The notes: a model not told the origin generated them from the letters alone. Positions 16,625-25,252 are shown, numbered from the stretch's first letter. The stretch is 30,837 bases of DNA from CAYMSA01 sp964392965 (GCA_964392965.1 CAYMSA010000014.1:1-30837); one strand, 5' to 3'. Numbers and translations: made by a program.

Positions 16625-17634
16625 CAGGCTCTCGCCTCCTGGCCCGCGTTCCGCGCTGCGCCCGAAGCCTGGCCATGGAGCCCCGCAGCTGCCTGGAGCC
16701 CACTATTCATCGGCATACGCACGCCTGCGGCGAGCATGCCGTCGCCCGGGTCGGCCGGGGCGTCCGTCCGCGTGATCATCGTGCCGATACCGGCATTCGT
16801 GTAGATCTCGAGCAGCAGCGCGTGGGGAATCGTGCCGTTCAGGATGTGTGCGCGGTCGACGCCAGCGCACAGCGCGTGCACACATGCGCTTACCTTCGGA
16901 ATCATGCCGGCGGCGAGCTCGCCCGAGGCCATCATCGATTCGGCCTCCTCCAGGGTGAGTGCGCTGATGAGCGAGCCCTTGTCGGCGAAGTCCCGGTACA
17001 GGCCGTCCACATCGGTGAGGAAGATGACCTTCTCGGCGCCGAGTGCTGCAGCGATCTCACCTGCGACCAGGTCGGCATTGATGTTGAGGCTCTCCCCCTG
17101 CGCGATGCCGGCGCCCGGCTCGGCGCTGGCGACGGAAGCGACGACCGGTATGAACCCGTCCTCGATGAGGTTGACGAGCACGGTCGTGTCGATCTCGGTC
17201 ACTTCGCCGACACGCCCGAGACGCTCACTCTTCTGGCGTGCCCGGATCAGATTCGCGTCATCGCCGGCCACGCCCACCGCAAGCCGTCCGTGTGCGTTGA
17301 TCGCCGAGACGAGGTCGCCGTTCACCTTGCCGACGAGCACCATCTTCACGAGCTCCATCGCGTCCGGCGGCGTCACCCGCAGGCCGTCGACGAACTCGAC
17401 GGGCAGGCCGAGGCGCTGCATGTAGGAGGTGATCTGCGGGCCGCCGCCATGGACGATGACCGGATTGATGCCCACGAGTTTCATGAGCACGATGTCCGCC
17501 GCCACGCTCGCACGCAGCAGCTCATCGGTCATCGCCGAGCCGCCGTACTTGATCACCACCGTGCGACCCCACGCCCGCTTGATCCACGGAAGGGACTCCA
17601 TCAGGATGGCCGCCTTGTTGAGCATCTCGTCCAT
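16624..17634 (-). CDS. argB: Acetylglutamate kinase
   Basis: Phosphorylates N-acetylglutamate, usually the step inhibited by arginine. From ATG 17634 (336 aa) it shows the amino-acid kinase motifs VVIKYGGSAM (26-35), VHGGGPQ (61-67) and NLIEDGFIPVV, and FLTDVDGLY near the nucleotide site. The first 20 residues (LNKAAILMESLPWI) match the N-terminal helix present in arginine-inhibited hexameric enzymes. The kinase fold should end near residue 290, so the last 45 Ala/Gly-rich residues are an unusual tail. The start is ambiguous: GGAG lies 5 nt before ATG 17634, while ATG 17649 overlaps the argJ stop (ATGA). Confidence 0.96.
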   Translation of the reverse strand: MDEMLNKAAILMESLPWIKRAWGRTVVIKYGGSAMTDELLRASVAADIVLMKLVGINPVIVHGGGPQITSYMQRLGLPVEFVDGLRVTPPDAMELVKMVLVGKVNGDLVSAINAHGRLAVGVAGDDANLIRARQKSERLGRVGEVTEIDTTVLVNLIEDGFIPVVASVASAEPGAGIAQGESLNINADLVAGEIAAALGAEKVIFLTDVDGLYRDFADKGSLISALTLEEAESMMASGELAAGMIPKVSACVHALCAGVDRAHILNGTIPHALLLEIYTNAGIGTMITRTDAPADPGDGMLAAGVRMPMNSGLQAAAGLHGQASGAARNAGQEARA

Positions 17635-17645
17635 CACTCCTCCGC

Positions 17646-18899
17646 TCATGACCGGTAGTCGCCGTTGATACGGACGTAGTCGTAGCTGAAATCGCAGGTC
17701 CACACCGTCGCCTGAGCGGTCCCCATGTGCAGATCGACCCGGATGCCCACGTCGCGCTCGCCGAGCCGACGAGCCGCCTCGGCCTCATCGAAGGGTACCG
17801 CCGTCCCACGGGCGCACATGAGCATTCCGCAGAGGAGAACGTCGAACGCGTCGGCGTCCATGTGCACGCCCGATTTGCCGATGGCCATCGCCACGCGGCC
17901 CCAGTTGGCATCAGCGCCGAAGAGTGCTGTCTTCACGAGCGGCGAGGTCGCGATCGCGAATGCCGCCGTCTCGGCGTCAGTCTCATTGACCGCGCCGGTC
18001 ACCTCGACCGTCACGAACTTGGTCGCCCCTTCCCCATCGCGGACGATCATGTGCGCGAGTGCCGTCGCGACGCGTGTGATCGCCGCCTCGACGGCTGCGT
18101 ACGCACGCGTCCCGGGCACGACCAGGTCACCCCCCTCGGCACCGCTCGCCATGAGGATGCACGTATCGTTCGTGGAGGTGTCCGAATCTACCGTGATGCG
18201 GTTGAAGGATCGGGCGACCGCATGACGCAGCACCGCATCGCACTCACAGGGACCGAGCGGCGCGTCCGTCGTGATGAACGCGAGCATCGTCGCCATGTCC
18301 GGGTGGATCATGCCGCTGCCTTTGGCCACGCCACCGACGGTGAACGTCCGACCGTCGACCGTGACTGCGAGGGCAAGCTGCTTGGCAAACGTGTCGGTGG
18401 TCATGATCGCCTCGGCCGCTTCGTCCGAGTTCGTGGTGTCGAGAGCCGCCGCGGCGTCCACGATGCCCGCGACGACGAGGTCGACCGGCAGGTCGACACC
18501 GATGACACCCGTCGAGCACACGGCGACCTCCTCGGTCGAGCAGCCGAGCGCGGTGGCCGTGGCGCGCGCCATCTCCCGCGCGGCCTCGAGACCCGCCGGA
18601 CCAGTGCAGGCGTTCGCGTTCCCGGAGTTCGTGACGATCGCCCGTAGACGGCCGTGCGCGAGGTGCTCGCGCGACAGCATGACGGGCGGGGCGGCCGTGG
18701 CGCTTCGCGTGAAGACACCTGCCGCGGCGCACGGGCTCGACGCCGCAAGCAGACAGACGTCACGCTTGCCGCTGCGCTTGATGCCAGCACTCACGCCCGC
18801 GGCAAGAAAGCCTGCCGGCGCCGTGACGCCTCCCTCGGCGTGAGCGAAGTCGAAGTGTGCGTCGGGCGCACCGGTGTTCTCAAGCAATGATGCTTCCAC
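17646..18899 (-). CDS. argJ: Glutamate N-acetyltransferase / ornithine acetyltransferase
   Basis: Moves the acetyl group from N-acetylornithine to glutamate, recycling it for the first step of the pathway. The 417-aa precursor should cut itself between Ala203 and Thr204 in KGSGMIHPDMATML, with Thr204 as the nucleophile of the beta chain. The start is taken as GTG 18899, with AGGAG 10 nt upstream and 14 nt after the argC stop; longer in-frame starts would run deep into argC. No argA-type synthase is in the window, so the N-acetylglutamate needed to prime the cycle must come from ArgJ itself (if bifunctional) or from elsewhere. Confidence 0.96.
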   Translation of the reverse strand: MEASLLENTGAPDAHFDFAHAEGGVTAPAGFLAAGVSAGIKRSGKRDVCLLAASSPCAAAGVFTRSATAAPPVMLSREHLAHGRLRAIVTNSGNANACTGPAGLEAAREMARATATALGCSTEEVAVCSTGVIGVDLPVDLVVAGIVDAAAALDTTNSDEAAEAIMTTDTFAKQLALAVTVDGRTFTVGGVAKGSGMIHPDMATMLAFITTDAPLGPCECDAVLRHAVARSFNRITVDSDTSTNDTCILMASGAEGGDLVVPGTRAYAAVEAAITRVATALAHMIVRDGEGATKFVTVEVTGAVNETDAETAAFAIATSPLVKTALFGADANWGRVAMAIGKSGVHMDADAFDVLLCGMLMCARGTAVPFDEAEAARRLGERDVGIRVDLHMGTAQATVWTCDFSYDYVRINGDYRS

Positions 18900-18913
18900 T
18901 GTGTTCGTGCTCC

Positions 18914-19951
18914 TCAGACGACAGGGACCGGGGCGTCGAGCCCCTCGGTCTCGGGATAGCCGAGCGCGATGTTCGCGCACTGGACCGCCTGTCCGGCGGC
19001 CCCCTTCACAAGATTGTCGATCGCACAGGTCACGATAAGCGTGTGACTCGCCGGATCCAGGACAACGCCTATGTGGGCCCGATTCGAACCGCGTACGTGT
19101 CCGGTCGCCGGCTGCACACCGGATGCGCAGACCGTCACGAACGGCTCATCCGCGTACATGTCCCGGTAGATCGCGTGTGCGTGCTCGGGGGTAAGAGCAG
19201 AATCCACCTCGAGGTAGACCGTCGCAAGCAGTCCCCGGCTGAGCGGTGCGAGGTGCGGCGTGAAAAGCAGCGTGGGCTCGGCAAGACCAAGATCGCGGAG
19301 CCCCTGGACTATCTCGGGCGTGTGGCGGTGCGCACCGACCTTGTACGCGGCAACCGACTCGGTAGCGCTCACGTAGTGTGTCGTGGGCGTGGGCGTCCGG
19401 CCTGCACCGGAGACGCCGGAGATCGCGTCCGCGATGACTCTGCCCGAACTGACGACTCCCGCGCGAATCGCGGGCGCGGCCGCGAGCAGCGTCGCCGTGG
19501 GGTAGCAGCCGGGACAGGCAACCAGTCCCGCACCCGGAAGCGCCGGGCGCCAGAGCTCCGGTAGGCCGTAGACGGCTTCAGCCAGGAGACCCGTGGCCGA
19601 GTGCCCGACGTCATACCACTGCGAGTACACAGCTGCATCGCGCAGACGAAAGTCCGCCGAGAGGTCTATGACCGTGAGTCCCTGATCCCGTAGACCGGGT
19701 GCCATCGCGAGGGCAGCGGTGTGCGGCACCGCGAGGAACGCGATGTCGGCCTTCGCCGCGATCGTCTCCACATCCGGAACCTCGTAGGCGAGTGCGCATC
19801 CTGCAAGGCCCGGGTACAGGTCGCGGACGTAGGTGCCGGCATCCGCTGCCGACGTGACACACGTGAGCTCGAAGCATGGATGTCCCGTCACAAGCCGGGT
19901 CAACTCGGCTCCGGCATAACCCGGCGCACCGACGATCGCAGCGCGAATCAC
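18914..19951 (-). CDS. argC: N-acetyl-gamma-glutamyl-phosphate reductase
   Basis: NADPH-dependent reduction of N-acetylglutamyl phosphate to the semialdehyde. The 345-aa protein has the nucleotide-binding start VGAPGYAGAEL (7-17) and the active-site segment CPGCYPTAT with catalytic Cys149. GTG 19951 is preceded by GGAGGAGGG at about 8 nt. It is the first gene of the arg operon, directly behind the predicted promoter and ARG boxes. Confidence 0.97.
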   Translation of the reverse strand: MIRAAIVGAPGYAGAELTRLVTGHPCFELTCVTSAADAGTYVRDLYPGLAGCALAYEVPDVETIAAKADIAFLAVPHTAALAMAPGLRDQGLTVIDLSADFRLRDAAVYSQWYDVGHSATGLLAEAVYGLPELWRPALPGAGLVACPGCYPTATLLAAAPAIRAGVVSSGRVIADAISGVSGAGRTPTPTTHYVSATESVAAYKVGAHRHTPEIVQGLRDLGLAEPTLLFTPHLAPLSRGLLATVYLEVDSALTPEHAHAIYRDMYADEPFVTVCASGVQPATGHVRGSNRAHIGVVLDPASHTLIVTCAIDNLVKGAAGQAVQCANIALGYPETEGLDAPVPVV

Positions 19952-19983
19952 GTCACAGCCCTCCTCCAGTTGGGATTCGAAGG

Positions 19984-20012
19984 ACTATACGTCACTCTGA
20001 TGCATACGTCAA
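19984..20012 (-). promoter_or_regulatory. Promoter of the argCJBDFRGH operon
   Basis: On the minus strand TTGACG (20012-20007), a 17-nt spacer and TATAGT (19989-19984) make one of the best promoter matches in the window. The start point near 19977 leaves a leader of about 26 nt with the argC SD in it. TGCATA-type ArgR half-sites lie in the spacer and just upstream of the -35. Confidence 0.75.
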
Positions 20013-20047
20013 CCAATATGCAAAGTCATAATGCATATAGATGCAAC
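20001..20047. promoter_or_regulatory. ARG-box operator (ArgR binding region)
   Basis: TGCAT-ATAG-ATGCA (20032-20045) is a perfect inverted repeat with the 5-4-5 layout of the ARG box (TGAAT-N4-ATTCA in E. coli). Two more half-sites, TGCATA (20001-20006) and TATGCA (20017-20022), lie on the promoter side. The cluster covers the -35 and spacer of the argC promoter, so ArgR with arginine would block RNA polymerase. The local A+T richness contrasts with the GC-rich surroundings. Confidence 0.75.
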
Positions 20048-20092
20048 AAATCATCGTTTCCCAAAGACACAGATCGTACTATGCCGCTGCGC

Positions 20093-22534
20093 TCACGACC
20101 GCAGCTCAGCTCCTGTCGCAGCACACACCCGTCGAATCAACTTCTCGTGAACGGGCCGCACATCGGCGTCCGTGAGCGTCCGGTCAGCGGCGCGGTAGAC
20201 AAGCGAGAAAGCCAGGCTCTTCTTACCCACGGGCAGACGGCGAGCGTCCGGAGCGACGCCCGCCGGATCCCGGAAGACGTCGAACAGCCGAACCGACTCG
20301 AGTAGCGCTCCGCCGGCGGACTCGATCTGCACCCTGAGCCTTTCGGCTTCGACACATTCATCGACCACGAGGGCGAGATCGAGCGTCACGCCGGGAAGAC
20401 GCGGAATGTCCCGATACGCGATCGTGGCCGATTCCGCAGCCCGTTCGATGCCGTCAACGTCCAGCTCGAAGATCACCACGGGACCAGTCGCGTCATAGGC
20501 GTCAAGCACGCCCGCATCGACCTCGCCGAGCCAGCCGATGACCTCACGTCCACAGAGCACCTCGGCGCTCCGCCCTGGCTGCAGCCACGCGAACGTCTCC
20601 GAGCGGACGCTCCAGTCGGTCACGTGCAGCGCGTCGAACAGCGACTCGAGTACACCCTTGCCGTCGAAGAAATCGAGTGTCACCGCAGCCTCGCTCCAAC
20701 CCGGGCGCACCCACGATCCGGTCAGGACGCCGGCGACCCGCTCCGACTCCCGGGGTTGCTTCGCGCCTTCGGCGGCGACGAACGTGGTCCCGAGTTCGTA
20801 CAGGTGCACGTCGGGCACACCGTGTCGTTGGTTGTGGGAGACGGCACGAAGGAGGCTCGGCGCGAGCGTCCAGCGCATGACGGCCTGCTCCTCGGACATC
20901 GGGTTGATGAGTTCGACGAGCAGCTCATCGTCACGGAGGGTCCAGCCGAGGCGGCCGAGGTCGGCCCGGTCGCCGAACGAGTAACCGATGTGCTCGTCGA
21001 GGCCCGCCGAGCGCATCAGCGAACCGATCCTGCTGACGAGCCGCTGCCGGGGCGTGCGGCCGCCCACGCGTTCGCGACCGCCTGGAAGCGTCGACTCGAT
21101 GTTCTCAAGCCCATGGAGTCGAGCGATCTCCTCGATGAGATCGATCTCACGCTCGATGTCCGGCCTGAACGACGGCACGACCACGTCGAGGTCCTCCGCG
21201 TGCGAGGTGGAGACCATACCGATGCTCGCGAGGATCCCGGCCATCCGCTCCGCGCTGATACCGGTGCCGAGCACCGCGTTCACGCGCGACGGACGCAGCG
21301 TCAGGCGAAGTGGGTCCTTCCTGCCCGGGTAGATATCGACGATACCGGGGGCGACCGTGCCACCGGCGACTTCGGCGAGGAGCGCTGCAGCGCGATCCGA
21401 TGCGAGGACCGCGATGTCAGGGTCGACACCGCGCTCGTAGCGGAGCGAGGCCTCCGAGACGAGTCCGAGGCGGCGGCTCGTGCGGCTGATCGAGGCCGGG
21501 TCGAAGCAGGCCGACTCGATGAGCACATCCACGGTCTCGTCGGAGACTTCCGTCTCCTCTCCGCCCATGACGCCGGCGAGCGCCACCGGACCGGAGGCGT
21601 CGGTGATGAGCACCGCGTCACTTGCGAGCGTGCGCTCGCGACCGTCGAGCGTGCGGATGACCTCGCCCTCCGCGGCGGCGCGCACGACGATGGCCGTCTT
21701 GCCGTCACGCTTGGCGAGCTTGCCCATATCGAATGCGTGCAGCGGCTGGCCGAGCTCGTACAGGATGAAGTTGGTCACATCGACGACGTTGTTCACCGAG
21801 CGGGCCCCTGCCGCGGTCACGCGCTCGGCGAGCCATGCCGGAGAGGGTCCGACCTTCACGCCGCGCACGACCCTCGCCGTGTAGCGTGGACAGAGTGCCG
21901 GGTCGACGATCTCGATACTCACGAGCGATGCGGCGGGGTCACCGGACTCCACCGGTGTACTGGAAGGGATGACGAACGGTGCACCCGTGATGGCCGAGAC
22001 CTCGCGGGCCACGCCGATCATCGATAGGCAGTCCGGGCGGTTGGGGGTGATCTCCAGCTCGAGGACGGTGTCCGAGAGCTCTGCGTATGCCGAGTACGGC
22101 TCGCCCACCGGCGCATCGGACGGCAGGATGAGCAGTCCGCTTGCATCGCCCGCGGTGCCGAGCTCGGCCTCCGAACACATCATCCCCTGCGACTCGACGC
22201 CACGTAGCTTCGCCCGCTTGATCGTGAGCCCTCCCGGGAGCGTCGCACCCACCCGGGCCACGGGGACCCGGTCGCCCTCCGCGAAGTTGCTCGCGCCGCA
22301 GACGATCTGCAGCGGCGTCTCATCACCCACGTCCACGGTGCACACCGACAGTCTGTCCGCGTCCGGGTGCTGCGCTCTCGTGAGCACCCGCCCGATGACG
22401 ACGCCCTCGAGCGAGGCGCCCAACGCATGGACCGCCTCCACCTTCGTGCCGGTCATATCAAGCCGGTCACACAGCCGGTCGACCGGCAAATCGACCGGAA
22501 TCAGTTCATTCAGCCACTTCAGCGATACACGCAT
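20093..22534 (-). CDS. pheT: Phenylalanyl-tRNA synthetase beta subunit
   Basis: Large subunit of the (alpha-beta)2 PheRS. From ATG 22534 it has 813 aa, normal for bacteria. It contains the N-terminal tRNA-binding OB domain (about 40-150, with HPDADRLSVCTVD), the B3/B4 editing region, the B5 domain, a core fold including SIGMVSTSHAEDL-like and PMSEEQAVMRWTL segments, and a C-terminal FDX-ACB anticodon domain (about 720-813, starting RDIPRLPGVTLDLALVVD). AAGGA lies 7-8 nt before ATG 22534; the frame stays open upstream but has no support there. It follows pheS by 58 nt. Confidence 0.97.
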   Translation of the reverse strand: MRVSLKWLNELIPVDLPVDRLCDRLDMTGTKVEAVHALGASLEGVVIGRVLTRAQHPDADRLSVCTVDVGDETPLQIVCGASNFAEGDRVPVARVGATLPGGLTIKRAKLRGVESQGMMCSEAELGTAGDASGLLILPSDAPVGEPYSAYAELSDTVLELEITPNRPDCLSMIGVAREVSAITGAPFVIPSSTPVESGDPAASLVSIEIVDPALCPRYTARVVRGVKVGPSPAWLAERVTAAGARSVNNVVDVTNFILYELGQPLHAFDMGKLAKRDGKTAIVVRAAAEGEVIRTLDGRERTLASDAVLITDASGPVALAGVMGGEETEVSDETVDVLIESACFDPASISRTSRRLGLVSEASLRYERGVDPDIAVLASDRAAALLAEVAGGTVAPGIVDIYPGRKDPLRLTLRPSRVNAVLGTGISAERMAGILASIGMVSTSHAEDLDVVVPSFRPDIEREIDLIEEIARLHGLENIESTLPGGRERVGGRTPRQRLVSRIGSLMRSAGLDEHIGYSFGDRADLGRLGWTLRDDELLVELINPMSEEQAVMRWTLAPSLLRAVSHNQRHGVPDVHLYELGTTFVAAEGAKQPRESERVAGVLTGSWVRPGWSEAAVTLDFFDGKGVLESLFDALHVTDWSVRSETFAWLQPGRSAEVLCGREVIGWLGEVDAGVLDAYDATGPVVIFELDVDGIERAAESATIAYRDIPRLPGVTLDLALVVDECVEAERLRVQIESAGGALLESVRLFDVFRDPAGVAPDARRLPVGKKSLAFSLVYRAADRTLTDADVRPVHEKLIRRVCAATGAELRS

Positions 22535-22592
22535 CGCACATCCTTCCAGCAAGACCGGCGCCAACGGCCGGAGCGACAACGGGTGCAGTCGA

Positions 22593-23654
22593 TCAGAACT
22601 GATGCAGGAACCGCATGTCCCCCTCGATGAACAGACGGAGGTCGGGAACGCCGTACTTGAGGCCCGCGATGCGCTCCGCGCCCATACCGAAGGCGAACCC
22701 GCTGTAGCGCTCGGGGTCGATACCGGCGAAGCGGAACACGTTGGGGTCGACCATCCCGCATCCGAGAATCTCAAGCCAGCCCTCGCCGCCGCAGGAACGG
22801 CACCCCACGCCACCGCATATGCCGCAGGAGACATCCACTTCGGCCGAGGGCTCGGTGAACGGGAAGAAGTGCGGGCGGAGGCGGACCCGGCGATCGGGGC
22901 CGAACATCTCGCGTACGAAATGCTCGAGTGTGCCCTTCATGTCACCCAGCGTGATGCCCTCGTCCACGACCAGCCCCTCGATCTGCGTGAACTGCGGGAG
23001 ATGGCTCGGGTCGGCGACGTCCCGTCGATAGACCTTGCCAGGCGCGAGCACGTAGATCGGGGGGCGCCGGGTCTCCATGGTGTGTACCTGCACCGGGCTG
23101 GTGTGCGTCCGCAGGAGCACGTCACTCTCACCTTCCACGACTGCGCGGTCACCGGAGAGGTCCTTCACGTAGAACGTATCCTGAAGGGCTCGTGCAGGGT
23201 GATCCGGCGGGTGGTTGAGCGCGGTGAAGTTGTAGTAGTCCAGCTCCACTTCAGGTCCTTCACCGATCGTGTAGCCGAGTCCCACGAAGATCTCGACGAT
23301 CTCGTCGACCACCTGATGCAGGACGTGCTGCCTGCCGATCGGACGGCTCCTTCCCGGAAGCGTCACGTCGATCGCCTCGGCGGCCACGCGTCGCTCCTGC
23401 TCCACGGCGTCGAGTGCCACGCGACGCTCCTCGAGCAATGCCTCGACCGCCCGACGCACGTCGTTGGCGACCCGACCGGCCTCCGGCCTCTCCTCAGGCG
23501 TGAGGGTTGCGAGTCCTCGCAGTATCACCGTGAGCTCGCCCTTCTTCCCGAGGTACGCGACGCGAACCGCGTCGAGCTCCTCAAGCGACGCCGCCTGTGA
23601 GACCGCGGCCACTGCCGCCGCCTCTACCGTCCGCAACTCGTCTGTGATGGCCAT
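22593..23654 (-). CDS. pheS: Phenylalanyl-tRNA synthetase alpha subunit
   Basis: Catalytic subunit of PheRS (class II). From ATG 23654 it has 353 aa: an N-terminal coiled coil (about 1-95), then GRQHVLHQVVDEI, motif 2 around GKVYRRDVADPSHLPQF (207-222) and motif 3 around GFAFGMGAERIAGLKYG (319-335). A small CxxC-x4-CxxC cluster (Cys277, 280, 285, 288) lies in the insertion before GWLEILGCG; such a cluster is known in several bacterial PheS proteins and may bind zinc. The usual His of GMVHP is Asp here (GMVDP, 300-304). Expression should be controlled by the T-box leader. Confidence 0.97.
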   Translation of the reverse strand: MAITDELRTVEAAAVAAVSQAASLEELDAVRVAYLGKKGELTVILRGLATLTPEERPEAGRVANDVRRAVEALLEERRVALDAVEQERRVAAEAIDVTLPGRSRPIGRQHVLHQVVDEIVEIFVGLGYTIGEGPEVELDYYNFTALNHPPDHPARALQDTFYVKDLSGDRAVVEGESDVLLRTHTSPVQVHTMETRRPPIYVLAPGKVYRRDVADPSHLPQFTQIEGLVVDEGITLGDMKGTLEHFVREMFGPDRRVRLRPHFFPFTEPSAEVDVSCGICGGVGCRSCGGEGWLEILGCGMVDPNVFRFAGIDPERYSGFAFGMGAERIAGLKYGVPDLRLFIEGDMRFLHQF

Positions 23655-23672
23655 GCTTCCTCGCTTCCGAAT

Positions 23673-23949
23673 CAACAAGAGCCGCCCCGTCCTGTGTCAT
23701 TCACAAGGACGGGGCGGCCCGCGGTACCACCTTGTTTGACCGCATATCGCGGCCCACTCGCACGCATCACACCTGGGTGCAGACGCGAATCGGGGCTCGC
23801 ACCCGATCGCCCGTAACGGTGGTCTCCGGCTTCCCTACTCAGGCCGGAGGCAAAGCCCACCCGGCCCGTTCAGCTCGCTGCTGATGGAGTGAACCGCGTC
23901 GCCTTCGCCCGGGGTCTTCCAGCCGAGGAACCCCTCTCTGCGGAGCGAG
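23673..23949 (-). promoter_or_regulatory. T-box riboswitch, tRNA-Phe specific
   Basis: The T-box sequence CAAGGTGGTACCGCG is at 23734-23720 on the minus strand; its UGGU suits a tRNA ending A-CCA. It is followed by a 13-bp terminator stem (23718-23706 with 23693-23681) and TCTTGTTG. Stem I closes with CTCGCT (23949-23944) and AGCGAG (23879-23874) and holds GCAGAGAGGGG, the AG-bulge region. The specifier triplet is TTC (Phe) at 23893-23891 in GGTTCACTCC. Uncharged tRNA-Phe should favour the antiterminator and allow pheST transcription. Confidence 0.93.
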
Positions 23950-23998
23950 TACTCGCGACACGCATCTCCGTCATCGCACGCTATGCGCTTGTCCGGAT

Positions 23999-24028
23999 AC
24001 TCTACCATCAGCTGTGCGTGCCGGCCAA
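23999..24028 (-). promoter_or_regulatory. Promoter of the pheST T-box transcript
   Basis: On the minus strand TTGGCC (24028-24023), 18 nt and TAGAGT (24004-23999) with an extended TGG in front of the -10. The start point near 23992 is about 43 nt before stem I of the T-box. It overlaps the last codons of the signal peptidase gene, so pheST is probably transcribed separately from that module. Confidence 0.5.
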
Positions 24029-24421
24029 TCGCCCTGCGAGCACACCCGCAGGTATCACGATCACCACCTCGCCGCGCACGTCGGCAGGATCGAGCGGCGT
24101 GCTATCCAGGGAGTCGTTGGCATCCCCTGCGGTACGCATCGTCCCGTCGCGCAGGACACCGGCTACACGATGGACGACGAGCGCCCCGCCGTGCTGGAAC
24201 ACAACCATGTCGCCGACCTCGAGCGAGGGTGCCACCCGCCGATACACGATGACATCTCCGGGTGCCAGTGCGGGTCTCATCGACCCTCCCTCGACATACA
24301 GGATGCCATGTGCCCAGCCGGCGAGGACGATCATCATCGCCAGGCCCGCCTGCGCGACTCGCCGGATCCACCTGGCGGCTGTCGAACTCACTCGCCGTGC
24401 GTCCTCCGCCTCGTCGATCAT
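24008..24421 (-). CDS. SipW-type signal peptidase I
   Basis: Membrane serine protease that removes signal peptides from secreted proteins. The 137-aa protein has an N-terminal membrane segment (about 20-40), the catalytic Ser47 in GGSMRPALAPGD, His84 in LVVHRV where standard bacterial type I peptidases have Lys, and GDAND (99-103). A Ser/His form with a short length is typical of the SipW/ER-type S26B group. A hydrophobic C-terminal stretch (118-132) may be a second membrane segment. It lies 79 nt after the TasA-like gene, its likely substrate. The SD is weak (GAGAGA). Confidence 0.9.
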   Translation of the reverse strand: MIDEAEDARRVSSTAARWIRRVAQAGLAMMIVLAGWAHGILYVEGGSMRPALAPGDVIVYRRVAPSLEVGDMVVFQHGGALVVHRVAGVLRDGTMRTAGDANDSLDSTPLDPADVRGEVVIVIPAGVLAGRLAGTHS

Positions 24422-24500
24422 GGTCGATCTCTCGCTTCATGGCCGCATCTGCTCAACAGGCTCCCGGGACCGAGTACGCTCATTGACTCTCACCCGCTTC

Positions 24501-24983
24501 TCAGTAGGCCTGCTCGGCGTTGACGTAGAGCGTCGTGCGCACGTAGTCGCCCTGCACATCGTTGTCACACTCGGGAGACAGGGTGATTCCGTACTCAAGG
24601 ACCTTCGTCACGCCAGGATCGATCCTGACCGCAGCCGTTCGCATGGCCGAGGCCGGACCGGCATAGAGCTCGGTGCCCTCACAGACGACCCGGCAGCCCA
24701 TCACATTCCACAGCGCCACGTACCCTGCCTTCTTCTCCATCGTCGTTACCGCATCGACCGGCAGAAGACCGGTGTTCGTGACGCTGACAGTGCGTGTGGT
24801 GGTCTGCCCCGGCGCGACCGGATCCATACTCAACGCTGCGGCCGAAGGCTCAACGGAGACCGCAACCGTCCCGGCGGTGATCACGTTGTCTCTCACCTCA
24901 GTCTCCGCCGTGAAGTAGGCACGCGCTCCTCCGACGGACAACACGACCGCGACGACCGCCGCAAGTGCAAGCACACGGTTCAT
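24501..24983 (-). CDS. TasA/CalY-like secreted protein with SipW-type signal peptide
   Basis: A 160-aa exported protein. The signal peptide runs to about residue 22 (hydrophobic 4-19, then GGARA), followed by YFTAETEVRDNVITAGTV, the sequence pattern at the mature start of SipW-dependent proteins such as TasA and CalY. The mature part of about 138 residues is predicted beta-rich, with alternating Thr/Val segments (GQTTTRTVSVTNTG) and three Cys residues (97, 101, 139). ATG 24983 follows GGAGG at 7 nt; the frame is open upstream but without an SD. TasA-type proteins form extracellular fibres in Bacillus; here a fibre or surface-coat role is inference. Confidence 0.82.
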   Translation of the reverse strand: MNRVLALAAVVAVVLSVGGARAYFTAETEVRDNVITAGTVAVSVEPSAAALSMDPVAPGQTTTRTVSVTNTGLLPVDAVTTMEKKAGYVALWNVMGCRVVCEGTELYAGPASAMRTAAVRIDPGVTKVLEYGITLSPECDNDVQGDYVRTTLYVNAEQAY

Positions 24984-25224
24984 CTGAGTCCCTCCCCCTC
25001 TTGCTGCCGCCTCCCGGCGGCCGACCGACATGGCGCGAGGCCTCGCATGAAGGAGGATGCTGGATGACGTTCAGCGGAGAGTCAGCGGATGTTCACCGGA
25101 ACCTATCCGGAGGCGCGACGACGCCAGGATGACGGAACCGGAGGTCAGCGTTGGACATCAAAGCAGGAGAACCGCGGCTGTGATCCTGACGGTCGCCCTG
25201 GAACCCGGGTCCCAGGAAAGCGAC

Positions 25225-25252
25225 AGGCCGGAGCCCGTTAGGACTCCGGCCT
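25225..25252 (-). terminator. Terminator of infC-rpmI-rplT
   Basis: aggccggag (25225-25233) pairs with ctccggcct (25244-25252), a 9-bp GC-rich stem with a 10-nt loop, ending 25 nt after the rplT stop. On the minus strand the stem is followed by TGTCGCTTTCC, a weak T-run. The remaining 24984-25224 holds no gene, and I find no convincing promoter for the TasA-like gene there. Confidence 0.65.

Noticed and set aside
20086..20105. Stem gctgcg/cgcagc at the end of pheT as a pheST terminator
   Set aside because: Only 6 bp, it overlaps the coding end and lacks a T-run, so it is too weak to call.
22535..22834. Upstream extension of pheT by 100 residues
   Set aside because: The extension overlaps pheS, has no homology to PheT, and ATG 22534 has a good SD and the conserved MRVSLKWLNE start.
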